From contig NZ_JBLXEC010000001.1 in the NCBI RefSeq assembly GCF_048263515.1, positions 248,001 through 312,000 of the forward strand: a stretch of DNA of 64,000 bases, written 5' to 3'. The position numbers and the translations under genes are program-made. Below are positions 9,273 through 17,360 of this stretch, one piece after another. Origin of the DNA: Marinovum sp048263515. Lineage in GTDB: Bacteria; Pseudomonadota; Alphaproteobacteria; Rhodobacterales; Rhodobacteraceae. Within the stretch, counting starts at the first letter, position 1; each line of letters opens with the position of its first letter. The notes beneath the pieces are model-generated. The model had not been told where the DNA came from. It ran no database searches and saw only the letters and a list, made by a program, of their open reading frames with translations.

Positions 9273-10247
9273 TCAGTTGCAGAGCCGGTCCTTGTACTCG
9301 CCGAAGTTCTCGAGCGTCACGAATTCCGGATCGGAGTAGGTGGCCTGCGGCAGCGGCGTGCCCTCCTTGATCGAGGCCAGCAAAAGCTGCACCGCATCGC
9401 GCCCGTGGTTGGCCGAGTTCAGCCACATGGTGCCCTTGAAGGCCGAGGTCCGACTGTTGCCGAAGGCATCGCAGGCCCGGCTGCCGTCGATCCCGATACC
9501 GATGCCGGCCTCGGCCGGATAGTTCGAGTTCTCCATCGCCCGCGCCGCGCCCAGCACGCCGTCATCGTTGCAGGCATAGAAGATCCAGTGATCGTACTGC
9601 GGATTGGCGGTCAGCGTCGTGGTCATCACGTCGATGGCGTTGACCATGGTGTTGTCATAGGCGGCGCGCACGATCTGGTCTTCGCTCAGGTCGGAATTGG
9701 CCAGCAGTGCCTTCTCGGCGCCGCCGTTGCGCTGCATGCAGGTGTCGGCCTTGCGGTCCTCGATCGAGACGACACCGACCGAGCCCTTGCTCCAGCCGCT
9801 CTCGGCATAGAACCGGGCCAGGTTTTCACCGACGCGTTCGCCGATGGCAAAGGCATTGAGGCCGACATAGGGAACCGCATTGCCGTCGCGGTCCTGGATA
9901 TCGTCGTCGACGGCGACCAGCGGCACACCGGCCTCGGCGGCGCGGGCCGCCACGACCGGGCCAAGCGCGCGGTCGGGCACCACGATGGCGATGCCGTCGA
10001 CACCGTCACCGATCATGGTGTCGAGCGTGGTGATTGCCAGGTCGGCGTTGAACTGCACGTCCTGGCTGACGAACTCGGCGCCGCCCTCTTCGGCGGCCGC
10101 GGCCGCGCCGGCGACCTCGGCCACGAACCAGGGGTGATCGCCCATCTTGTTGATGTAGCCGATCTTGATGGTGTCAGTCTCGGCAAGCGCCGCCTGCGGC
10201 GCGGCGAGACCGGCAAGGCAGGCCAGAGTAAGTTTCAGGGTCTTCAT
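9273..10247 (-). CDS. Sugar-binding protein of ABC transporter (AraF-like)
   Basis: Periplasmic binding protein of 324 residues with a classical signal peptide (KTLKLTLACLAGLAA, cleavage likely after AALA). The mature part follows the LacI/periplasmic-binding fold. Segments KIGYINKMGDHPWF, IAIVVPDRALGPVVAARA and LVAVDDDIQDRDG recall the L-arabinose-binding protein AraF. It should give the transporter its specificity, plausibly a pentose or galactose-type aldose. A strong ribosome site (GGAGGACACC) precedes the ATG, and a hairpin follows the stop, consistent with the high expression binding proteins need. Confidence 0.9.
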   Translation of the reverse strand: MKTLKLTLACLAGLAAPQAALAETDTIKIGYINKMGDHPWFVAEVAGAAAAAEEGGAEFVSQDVQFNADLAITTLDTMIGDGVDGIAIVVPDRALGPVVAARAAEAGVPLVAVDDDIQDRDGNAVPYVGLNAFAIGERVGENLARFYAESGWSKGSVGVVSIEDRKADTCMQRNGGAEKALLANSDLSEDQIVRAAYDNTMVNAIDVMTTTLTANPQYDHWIFYACNDDGVLGAARAMENSNYPAEAGIGIGIDGSRACDAFGNSRTSAFKGTMWLNSANHGRDAVQLLLASIKEGTPLPQATYSDPEFVTLENFGEYKDRLCN

Positions 10248-10275
10248 GGTGTCCTCCCAATGAGTTTCGAATGGT

Positions 10276-11037
10276 TCAGTCGTGGAACAAGGCCGATCGT
10301 CCTCCGTCGATCATGATCGTCTCGGCATTGATGAAAGGCGCCTCGTCCGAGGCGAGAAACACCGCGGTCATGGCGACTTCTTCGGGGCGGCCGATCCTGC
10401 GCGGCGGATGCAGCGCCTCGGCCCGGCGGCGTTCGGCGTCGGGGTCGTCGAAACCGGCCCAGTAGTCGCGGGCAATCTCGGTGTCGATGTAGCCCGGCGC
10501 GATGGCGTTCACCCGCAGGCCCTCGGCGGCATATTCGATCCCCAGCGCGCGGGTCAGTCCGATCAGCCCGTGTTTGGCCACGGGATAGGGAAAGGTCTGC
10601 GGGATGATCTTGAAGCCATGGGTGCTGGCGATGTTGATGATCGCGCCGGCGGCCTGCTGCCGCATGTTCGGCAACACGGCTTCGCTCAGCGCCCAGCAGG
10701 CTTCGAGATCGAGCGACATGCAGCGCGCCCATTCGCTGCGCGGCATCTCGTGGGGCCGGTAGAACACGTTGGCCCCGGCGTTGTTGACCAGCACGTCGAT
10801 CCTGCCGAAACGCTCCAGCGTGGTGCGCACCATGGCCTCGACCTGATCTTGCTCGGTGACATCGGTCTCGACGAACACCCCGCCGGTCCCGGCGGCCACC
10901 GCGGCCCCGGTTTCGGAGTTGCGTTCCGCCACCACGACCTTGGCGCCCTCGGCGGCAAAGCTGCGGGCGATGGCCGCGCCGATGCCCCGGCCCGCGCCGG
11001 TGACGATGGCCACCTTGTCCTGAAGCCGCCCGGCCAT
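10276..11037 (-). CDS. SDR-family NAD(P)-dependent dehydrogenase, probably aldose 1-dehydrogenase
   Basis: Short-chain dehydrogenase of 253 residues with the cofactor motif TGAGRGIG, the NNAG motif and catalytic Ser plus YPVAK (YxxxK). In this operon the likely job is oxidation of an aldose to its lactone, the step before the adjacent aldonate dehydratase; that role is inferred. The start at 11037 overlaps the dehydratase stop by one base (TGATG), giving translational coupling. A longer in-frame start upstream would run into the dehydratase gene and lacks homology. Confidence 0.88.
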   Translation of the reverse strand: MAGRLQDKVAIVTGAGRGIGAAIARSFAAEGAKVVVAERNSETGAAVAAGTGGVFVETDVTEQDQVEAMVRTTLERFGRIDVLVNNAGANVFYRPHEMPRSEWARCMSLDLEACWALSEAVLPNMRQQAAGAIINIASTHGFKIIPQTFPYPVAKHGLIGLTRALGIEYAAEGLRVNAIAPGYIDTEIARDYWAGFDDPDAERRRAEALHPPRRIGRPEEVAMTAVFLASDEAPFINAETIMIDGGRSALFHD

Positions 11038-12209
11038 CACCAATCCACCACGGTGCCGTCGGGCATCACTGCATTGCGGGTGTGCAGCACTTCCTGTTCG
11101 AACGGATGGCGGGCGATCTCGGCTTCGTCGACCTCGAGCCCGAGGCCCGGTTTCTCGGGCAGGGGCCAATGGCCGGGCTGGCGCGCGATCGGCCATTGCA
11201 CGACGTCATCGTACCACGGCACCGCGCCAACCATTTCCTCCTGGATGATGTGGTTCGGGGTCGAGACCCCGAAATGCAGCGCCGCAATGCCGGCAATCGG
11301 ACCGAGCGGGTTGTGTGGCGCGACGCCGATCCCCGCGGTTTCGCAGATTGCGGCGATCTTCTTGGCCTCCAGAAGCCCGCCAACATGCACGATATCCGGC
11401 TGGGCAATGTGGAACGCCCGGCGGCGGATCGCCTCTTCAAAGGCGCCGCGCCCGATCAGCCGTTCGCCGGCGGCGATGGTCACCCGCGAGGTCCGGGTAA
11501 GCTCGGCGCAATTGTCCATCTGTTCCGGCGGCACCGGCTCTTCGGCAAACAGCGGCCGGGCCGGCTCGAGCGCGCGCAGGAAATCGCGCGCCAACGGCAG
11601 TGACGCCGGCCGGCCATGGAAATCCACCATGATGTCGACATCCGGCCCGACCGCGGCGCGCAGCGCGTCCATCGCGGTGCCGACCGCGTCGATGGCGCGG
11701 TTGGGCGCGATGTAATGGGCGTAGGGGATCGAGACCACCTTGACCGCGTCGTAGCCGGCGGCCACCACCTGCCGGCCCCGTTCGGCCAGCGCCTCGGCGC
11801 CATCGGTTTCATAGACCGAGTTCATGTCGCCCATGCCCAGATGCGTATAGCTGCGCAGGCCGTCGCGGCATTTTCCGCCAAGCAGCCGCCAGACCGGGGT
11901 ATCCAGGGATTTGCCGAGAATGTCCCAGAGCGCGATCTCGATGCCGCTGATCGCGGACATGCCGATGACGCCCATGCGCCAGAAGCCATGGCGGGTCATG
12001 ATCTGGAAACACTGTTCGATGTCGCGCGGGTCCTGTCCGACCAGCAGAGGCTCGAGGTCGGCAATCGCGCCGAGGACGGACCGTGTCTTCCACTCAAGCG
12101 TCGCTTCGCCCCAGCCAACGAGACCCGGCACGTCGGTCTCGACCCGGACAAACACCCAGTTCCGCATCTGGGCGTTGCAGGCAACAGCGCTGATCCTCGT
12201 AATCCGCAA
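11037..12209 (-). CDS. D-galactonate dehydratase-like enzyme (enolase superfamily)
   Basis: Mandelate-racemase/enolase-superfamily dehydratase of 390 residues, expected to turn an aldonate into 2-keto-3-deoxy-aldonate. DgoD-like features are present in order: VDFHGR (metal Asp and acid/base His), LFAEEP, AAGER, and APHNPLGP with the second catalytic His, then a C-terminal VDW. I prefer a TTG start at 12209. It has GAGGGAGAGGA just upstream and matches where family proteins begin (RITRIS), and a good promoter lies at 12236-12265, inside the longer frame that would start at ATG 12278. It is the first gene of the leftward sugar operon. Galactonate versus another aldonate is not resolved. Confidence 0.86.
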   Translation of the reverse strand: MRITRISAVACNAQMRNWVFVRVETDVPGLVGWGEATLEWKTRSVLGAIADLEPLLVGQDPRDIEQCFQIMTRHGFWRMGVIGMSAISGIEIALWDILGKSLDTPVWRLLGGKCRDGLRSYTHLGMGDMNSVYETDGAEALAERGRQVVAAGYDAVKVVSIPYAHYIAPNRAIDAVGTAMDALRAAVGPDVDIMVDFHGRPASLPLARDFLRALEPARPLFAEEPVPPEQMDNCAELTRTSRVTIAAGERLIGRGAFEEAIRRRAFHIAQPDIVHVGGLLEAKKIAAICETAGIGVAPHNPLGPIAGIAALHFGVSTPNHIIQEEMVGAVPWYDDVVQWPIARQPGHWPLPEKPGLGLEVDEAEIARHPFEQEVLHTRNAVMPDGTVVDW

Positions 12210-12235
12210 AGCGTCCTCTCCCTCTATTTGTAGTA

Positions 12236-12265
12236 TTAATAAGATTGAATCATAATGCGAGTCAA
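12236..12265 (-). promoter_or_regulatory. Sigma70-like promoter of the aldonate/sugar operon
   Basis: Reading leftward: -35 TTGACT (12265-12260), an 18-base spacer, then -10 TATTAA (12241-12236), in an AT-rich patch that contrasts with the GC-rich surroundings. An ATTGA-N13-TCAAT inverted repeat (12244-12266) overlaps it and could be an operator for the FadR-type regulator. Transcription from here would begin after the ATG at 12278, supporting the TTG start at 12209. Confidence 0.55.
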
Positions 12266-12481
12266 TGAAAACATTCATACATGCTGCATGCCCGTCAGGA
12301 GGTTGATTTCGTTAGGGTTTCAGCAGTGCGGCCCGAGAGAAGGCTGCTGCGAGCGCTGGTTCGGGCTGGTTGGCGCGAGGCTCGTTTGCCCGCGCGCGCG
12401 CCCTGAACTCCGAGTCGGTTTCTCCACGTGACACATCGTCCCCAGCTGGAATCCTGTGTCGGGGTCGTCGAGGGCAAGCCT

Positions 12482-12703
12482 GGCCGTGACCATGCCGAGG
12501 TGGTGACCCTCGGCCTGATCGACACGCGTGAGAAGGCGGTGCAGGCCGGGCAGGATGTCCGGACCAGCGATGTGGATGGCGTTTATTCGTATGTCACGAC
12601 CTGCGCGCTGTCGTCGAGCGTGCTTCCGGTGGTGCGCAGGGCCGCCGTGTCGGTGGTGATCCTCAACCTGCAGCCGGTTGGGATCGACAATGCCGAATTC
12701 ACT
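12482..12703 (+). pseudogene. Remnant of an L-arabinose isomerase-like gene
   Basis: About 74 codons in one frame resemble the N-terminal region of L-arabinose isomerase-like proteins: AEVVTLGLIDTREKA, then DVDGVYSYVTTCALSSSVLPVVRR, then VVILNLQPVGIDNAEF (quoted here in pieces of the reading). Resemblance starts abruptly and ends near 12700, where the expected continuation (a GEWLA-type segment) is missing. No ribosome site, proper start or C-terminal domain is present. It lies between two sugar operons, so it is best read as a decayed sugar-isomerase gene. The recognition is from memory of the family and needs an alignment. Confidence 0.68.
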
Positions 12704-12795
12704 ACGCGCGGCAGGCCGGCGTGGGGAGTTGGTTTTTCACCTCAGGCAGCGAGGGAGGTCGGGACGGCGGTCCCTCTTCGCCACCATCTGTCCCG

Positions 12796-12831
12796 AAACG
12801 CCTCGGCCGGTGTCTTTCGGCCGAGGCGTTT
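12796..12831 (-). terminator. Strong hairpin terminator for the second sugar operon
   Basis: Perfect 14-bp inverted repeat AAACGCCTCGGCCG / CGGCCGAGGCGTTT with an 8-base loop, 30 bases past the stop of the ATPase gene that ends the leftward operon. The T-run is short leftward (TTT) and longer rightward (TTTTT), so it may stop transcripts from both sides. Confidence 0.75.
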
Positions 12832-12860
12832 TTCCGGATACCGCGTCGAAGCGGGGCGGG

Positions 12861-13928
12861 TCAGGCGTTTCGACTGCCCTCGAGCCGCGATCCCGTGGTC
12901 GTGTCAAAGACATGCAACCGCTCCGACGGCAGGGCAAGCGCCACCCGGTCGCCAGGGCCGAGGTTGCGCCGCTCCGACAGGCTGACGTTCATCAGATGCC
13001 CCGCCACGTCGACCGCGAGGATCAGGCGGTCGCCGGTGTTCTCGGCACTCTCGACGCGCCCGGCAACATGTCCCTGACCCTCGGGCGCGATCTCAAGGTG
13101 TTCGGGGCGTATGCCAAGGGTCACCTCGCGCACCGCGCCGGTCGGCACCGCCAGTTCGGTGCCGAGGGCAGAGACCCGACCCGGGGCCTCGGCGGTGGCC
13201 TCGAACAGGTTCATCGGCGGGCTGCCGATGAAGCCGGCGGTGAACAGGCTTGCCGGACGGTCGTAGAGCTCCAGCGGCGGGGCGAACTGCTCGATCCGGC
13301 CGCCGTTGAGCAGCATCACCCGGTCGGCCATGGTCAGCGCTTCGACCTGATCGTGGGTGACATAGATCGCGGTCACGCCGAGACGCTGCTGCAACCGCCG
13401 GATCTCGCCGCGCATCTGCACCCGCAGCTTGGCATCGAGGTTGCTGAGCGGCTCGTCGAAGAGAAAGACCTTGGGCTCGCGCACGATGGCACGCGCCATC
13501 GAGACCCTCTGCCGCTGGCCGCCCGAGAGGTCGCGCGGCTTGCGATCGAGGTAAGGCCCGAGGTTCAGCAACGCCGCCGCCTCGTCCGACCGCCGGGAGC
13601 GTTCCTCGCGCGACTGGCCCAGAACCTCGAGCGGGAACTCGATGTTCTCGCGCACGGTCATGTGCGGATAGAGAGCGTAGGTCTGGAACACCATGGCGAT
13701 ATCGCGCTCTTTCGGGGTCAGATGGGTCACCGTGCGACCATCGATGTCGATCACCCCGGTGCTGGCATCTTCCAGCCCGGCAACGATGCGCAGGAAGGTG
13801 GATTTGCCACAGCCGCTTTCGCCCAGCACCGCGATGAACTCGCCATCCTCGATCTCGATGTCGAGCCCGTGCAGAACTTCGACGGCGCCAAAGGCCTTGC
13901 GCAGGTTACGGATGCTCATATGCGCCAT
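12861..13928 (-). CDS. Carbohydrate ABC transporter ATP-binding protein (MalK/UgpC type)
   Basis: ATPase of 355 residues with Walker A GESGCGKST, signature LSGGQRQRVSMARAIVREP and Walker B VFLFDEPLSNLD, followed by a C-terminal OB-like (TOBE) region typical of MalK/UgpC subunits. It energises the MalF/G-like permease pair of the same operon. The ATG at 13928 has GAGGAGG about 7 bases upstream, overlapping the end of the sulfatase gene; an ATG at 13919 is possible. It is the last gene before the strong terminator. Confidence 0.92.
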   Translation of the reverse strand: MAHMSIRNLRKAFGAVEVLHGLDIEIEDGEFIAVLGESGCGKSTFLRIVAGLEDASTGVIDIDGRTVTHLTPKERDIAMVFQTYALYPHMTVRENIEFPLEVLGQSREERSRRSDEAAALLNLGPYLDRKPRDLSGGQRQRVSMARAIVREPKVFLFDEPLSNLDAKLRVQMRGEIRRLQQRLGVTAIYVTHDQVEALTMADRVMLLNGGRIEQFAPPLELYDRPASLFTAGFIGSPPMNLFEATAEAPGRVSALGTELAVPTGAVREVTLGIRPEHLEIAPEGQGHVAGRVESAENTGDRLILAVDVAGHLMNVSLSERRNLGPGDRVALALPSERLHVFDTTTGSRLEGSRNA

Positions 13929-13930
13929 GA

Positions 13931-15460
13931 TCACGCCTCCTCATGGATGTTCAGGCCCAGGCGGCCATAGGCTTCGGCCGGCGCGTCCTGCCGCGCCATT
14001 GCGGAACACAGCAGCTCGGTCATCCGGTGCTCGCGCGCCGGATCCTGCAGCGGGGCCTGCTGGCCCGGGTCCGCTGCGATGTCGTAGAGCAGCGAACCGC
14101 TGGCTTCCATCACCGCAGGCCCGTGCGATTGGTACCAGGCCGATGACGGCAGAACCGGCACCTGCAGCACCGGATAGCCCGCGGCATAGTTCAGATCATG
14201 GGTCAGCCGCGCCGCGCCCAGCTCTTCCCGACCGAACGGCACCAGCATATGCGACGGCATCAGCGTGTATTGATAGAGCGTCTGGTCCAGCATGTCCTCG
14301 GGATAGCGGAAGTAGGTCTGCCGCCCGTCCGTGACGTTCACCGCGCCGCCGAAATAGCCGAAGATCACCGCCTCATGGCCGGGATCATCGGGATCGGCCA
14401 GCGCCGGCAGCAGCGACCGGCCCCGCACCGCCTCGGGCAGATCGCAGCCGAAGGCCTCGAGGAGGGTCGGCATCAGATCGGGCGTCTGGAACAGCCCGGC
14501 ATGGGCGGTGCCGTCGCGCGAGGAATGGGCGGGGTGGTGAACGAACAGCGGGATATGGGCGATTTCCTGATAGGCGGGCATCTTGTTCTTGGCCCACCAG
14601 CCGTGTTCGCCGGTCAGGAAGCCGTGATCGGTCGAGACGATCAGCATGGTGTCCTCCCACATCTCCAGGGCATCCATCCTGTCGAGCAGCCGGCCAAGTT
14701 GTTCGTCGCAATGCGCCAGCAGCGCCTTGTAGCTGGCCCGCATCTCCTCGGCCTCTGCCGCATCCTCGGTCACCCGCGCGTAGGGCGGCCAGTCGCGGGT
14801 CGGGCTGTCGGGATCGACGGCAAATTTCTCCTTCAGCCGCGCCGGCGCATCGAAGGGCTCGTGCGGGTCGAAGGTCTCGATCTGCAGGAACCAGTTGTCG
14901 GCTGCGCGGTTGCGGTCGAGGAAGGCGCAGCCAAGGTCGAAACACTGGACTGACGAGAAATCCGCCTCGCTATGGCGCTCGGCCCGGTTGACCATGTTGT
15001 GATAGCGCATGTCGCCCGGTTGGTCGCTGAATTGTGCCGGGTGATAGGCGGCGCGCCAGTCGTCGAGCGGCGCGGCAAGCTCGGCCTTCCAGCGGTCGCC
15101 CTCCTGCCCGCGCACGGCTTCGAAGCTGCTGAAGGCATTGAGATAGCCCGCGCCGCCCACCTCGAGGTAGTGGTAATGATCGGTGATCATGTGGCTGTAG
15201 ATGCCGGCCTCCTTCAACACCTGGGTCATCGCCACGTCGAACGGTTCCAGCGGTCCCCAGCTGCGGTGCAGGAAATTCAGCCGCCCGGTCTGCAGATCGC
15301 GCCGCGCCGGCATGCAGGGCAGCGATCCGACGTAGTGGTTGTCGAACCGCACCGACCGCTCGGCCAGACGCCGGAAGTTCGGCGTCTCCATCACGGTGCC
15401 GCCATAGGGTTCGAGGTAGTGACGGTTCAGGGTGTCAAACAGGACAAGGATCGCACGCAT
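13931..15460 (-). CDS. Cytoplasmic sulfatase (CxPxR type)
   Basis: Sulfatase of 509 residues. The modification site reads CMPAR (Cys49), an Ala variant of the C-x-P-S/A-R formylglycine motif. Asp9 in LVLFDTLN and the STDHGFLTGEHGWW segment supply metal-site signatures. No signal peptide is present, so it should remove sulfate from a substrate after uptake by the surrounding transporter. The ATG at 15460 lies 5 bases after the stop of the DUF4432 gene; the much longer upstream frame overlaps that gene and is not coding. A sulfatase inside a MalFGK-type operon suggests a sulfated mono- or oligosaccharide as substrate (inference). Confidence 0.87.
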   Translation of the reverse strand: MRAILVLFDTLNRHYLEPYGGTVMETPNFRRLAERSVRFDNHYVGSLPCMPARRDLQTGRLNFLHRSWGPLEPFDVAMTQVLKEAGIYSHMITDHYHYLEVGGAGYLNAFSSFEAVRGQEGDRWKAELAAPLDDWRAAYHPAQFSDQPGDMRYHNMVNRAERHSEADFSSVQCFDLGCAFLDRNRAADNWFLQIETFDPHEPFDAPARLKEKFAVDPDSPTRDWPPYARVTEDAAEAEEMRASYKALLAHCDEQLGRLLDRMDALEMWEDTMLIVSTDHGFLTGEHGWWAKNKMPAYQEIAHIPLFVHHPAHSSRDGTAHAGLFQTPDLMPTLLEAFGCDLPEAVRGRSLLPALADPDDPGHEAVIFGYFGGAVNVTDGRQTYFRYPEDMLDQTLYQYTLMPSHMLVPFGREELGAARLTHDLNYAAGYPVLQVPVLPSSAWYQSHGPAVMEASGSLLYDIAADPGQQAPLQDPAREHRMTELLCSAMARQDAPAEAYGRLGLNIHEEA

Positions 15461-15465
15461 CAGGG

Positions 15466-16515
15466 TCAGGCTTTCGCAAGGATGGAAGTGTCTCGGACGA
15501 GCGAGATATCGACGGCAAAATCGCGGGCTTCGCCCGGCGCCAGCACCGGAAGCTCTCCGGCCTCCTGCGCCGCGGCCCGGGAGCGATGCACCGTGGTGCA
15601 AGGCTCGATGCCGACCATGTAGTAGCCCGCGCCGCGCAGGCGCAGCAGCTGCAGGCAGGGCAGGGTCCGGGTGTCGAAGGAGATCGTCAGCGCGAGGCCG
15701 CGGTCCGGGTTGATCAACCGGCACTTGGCCGGTCCCGGCGCTTCGGGGCGGTGCACCGAGATCTCGGATTGATAGCTGTCGGCCGGAGGGCCGAAGGGGC
15801 TGCGGGGATCGTGCGGCGTGCTGTGCCACAGCGCCGCGCCCGGGCCGGGGTCGATGACGCTTTCGGCATCGACGAGCGGAAAGCCGAGGTTGAAGTGATA
15901 GAGCATCATCGACGGCGCCGGGTGCGGCCCGATATTGTCGACACGGTCGCGGATCCGCAGGTCTTTCCCGCCCAACGGCATCTCGATCCGCCGCCGCAGG
16001 CGCAGCGCACCGCCGAATGTCATCGACTGGATCACCTCGCCTTCGCACCAGAGCATCGGCGTCTCGTCGGTCTCTGACAGCCCGTGGCCGATCAGCCGGG
16101 CAGGCTGCTGCGCGCCGTGGCCATGCAGCGGATAGGCGATCTCCCGGCCGGGATAGAGCGGCAGATCGTACGGCGGTGCCTGCTCGGGCTGGCGGATATG
16201 GTCGAACCCGCAGGTCGACAGAAACCCGTTCAGCCCCCGCAGATACCCTTGCCCGCCGTCACCCTGCGCATCGATCAAGGCCGGGTGACGATCGCCGTTG
16301 GGCGTGTGCCACGACAGGGTTTCGCCGTCCTGCGCCAGCCGCCCGATATCAAAGCTGCGGTCGACGACGATCTCGGCCTCCAGCCCGCCGCCCGAGCGCA
16401 TCTCGATCACCCGCAGCCCGCGCCCCGGCCCGTCCTCCAGCGTCACCAGGCGCGTGCCGGCATAGGCGTCGAGGCTGGCGTGGCGGCGGCGCAGCTCGGT
16501 CACCCAGGCGCTCAT
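15466..16515 (-). CDS. DUF4432 aldose-epimerase-like protein
   Basis: Protein of 349 residues related to the galactose-mutarotase fold (DUF4432 family). Characteristic segments include a GGGLEAEIVVDRSFDIG stretch near residue 45, WHTPNG, a LNGFLSTCGFDHI segment, MLYHFNLGFPL, and GYYMVGIEPCT near the C-terminus. Family members occur in sugar uptake operons and are thought to act on sugar anomers or epimers. The gene is coupled to the upstream permease gene by a 4-base overlap (16512-16515) and precedes the sulfatase gene, so it probably processes the same sugar. Biochemical activity is uncertain. Confidence 0.8.
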   Translation of the reverse strand: MSAWVTELRRRHASLDAYAGTRLVTLEDGPGRGLRVIEMRSGGGLEAEIVVDRSFDIGRLAQDGETLSWHTPNGDRHPALIDAQGDGGQGYLRGLNGFLSTCGFDHIRQPEQAPPYDLPLYPGREIAYPLHGHGAQQPARLIGHGLSETDETPMLWCEGEVIQSMTFGGALRLRRRIEMPLGGKDLRIRDRVDNIGPHPAPSMMLYHFNLGFPLVDAESVIDPGPGAALWHSTPHDPRSPFGPPADSYQSEISVHRPEAPGPAKCRLINPDRGLALTISFDTRTLPCLQLLRLRGAGYYMVGIEPCTTVHRSRAAAQEAGELPVLAPGEARDFAVDISLVRDTSILAKA

Positions 16516-17360
16516 TTCACCGCCCCTGCGGTCAGACCCTTGACGATGAACCGCTGGCAGAAGACCAGCACGAGCAGCGCCGGGATCGCCGACAGCACCG
16601 AGGCCGCTGCCATCTGGGTGTACTTGATCTCGTTCTCTTGCGCGAACTTGGCAATGCCCACCGGCACCGTGGCCGACTGGTTGTTGGTCAGCGCCAGGGC
16701 GACCGGGAACTCGTTCCAGGAGAAGATGAAGATCAGGATCCCGGTCGAGACCAGCCCCGGCATCATGATCGGCACAACGATCCGTCGCATCAGCCGCAGG
16801 AAACCGGCGCCGTCGACCACCGCCGCCTCTTCCAGCTCGTTGGGGATCTCGCGCAGGAAGGACGACAGCAGCCAGAGCGCCATCGGCAGGTGCAGCGTGG
16901 TGTGCGCGAGGATCAGAGCGGTCAGCGAATTGGTCAGGCCGACATGGCGGAACACCTCGTACCAGGCTCCGGCCAGCGTCACCGGCGGCACGAGGTTGAA
17001 GACCACGGCCCAGAGCAGGAACAGGTTCACGATCCAGCGCGGCCAGCGCATCCTGAGCAGCGAATAGCCGGCAAGGAAGCCGACGGAGAGCGCGATGAGG
17101 GTGCTCGTCGAGGCGACGATGACCGAGTTCAGGAAATTGCGGGTGAAGGTCGAGGTATTGCCGAACAGCACCTCGGCATAGTTCATCGACACCGGCTTGA
17201 AGGCGACGGTGCCCATCAGCAACGCGATCTGAGTCTTCAGCGAGGCGAGGGCGATCCAGAGGAACGGTGCCAGCGTCAGGATCGCGGCGGCGACCAGGGC
17301 GCCGTGCAGGACAAGGGTCACGGCGCGGCGCGACGTGAAGCGGCGGGCGGAGACACTCAT
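16512..17360 (-). CDS. Carbohydrate ABC transporter permease (MalG type)
   Basis: Membrane protein of 282 residues with six predicted helices and the cytoplasmic EAA loop (EAAVVDGAGFLRLMRRIVVP) that docks the ATPase. It pairs with the MalF-type protein encoded just upstream. The start at 17360 overlaps that gene's stop by 4 bases; the long frame extending to 18272 is a shadow of the neighbour. The C-terminus GLTAGAVK is typical of the family. Confidence 0.92.
   Translation of the reverse strand: MSVSARRFTSRRAVTLVLHGALVAAAILTLAPFLWIALASLKTQIALLMGTVAFKPVSMNYAEVLFGNTSTFTRNFLNSVIVASTSTLIALSVGFLAGYSLLRMRWPRWIVNLFLLWAVVFNLVPPVTLAGAWYEVFRHVGLTNSLTALILAHTTLHLPMALWLLSSFLREIPNELEEAAVVDGAGFLRLMRRIVVPIMMPGLVSTGILIFIFSWNEFPVALALTNNQSATVPVGIAKFAQENEIKYTQMAAASVLSAIPALLVLVFCQRFIVKGLTAGAVK

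Noticed and set aside
12704..12985. Continuation of the arabinose-isomerase-like frame to 12985
   Set aside because: Resemblance ends near 12700; the rest runs through a terminator and the antisense of the ATPase gene.
15461..16048. N-terminal extension of the second sulfatase
   Set aside because: It overlaps the DUF4432 gene in another frame, is Arg/Pro-rich, and family proteins begin at the MRAILVLFDT start at 15460.
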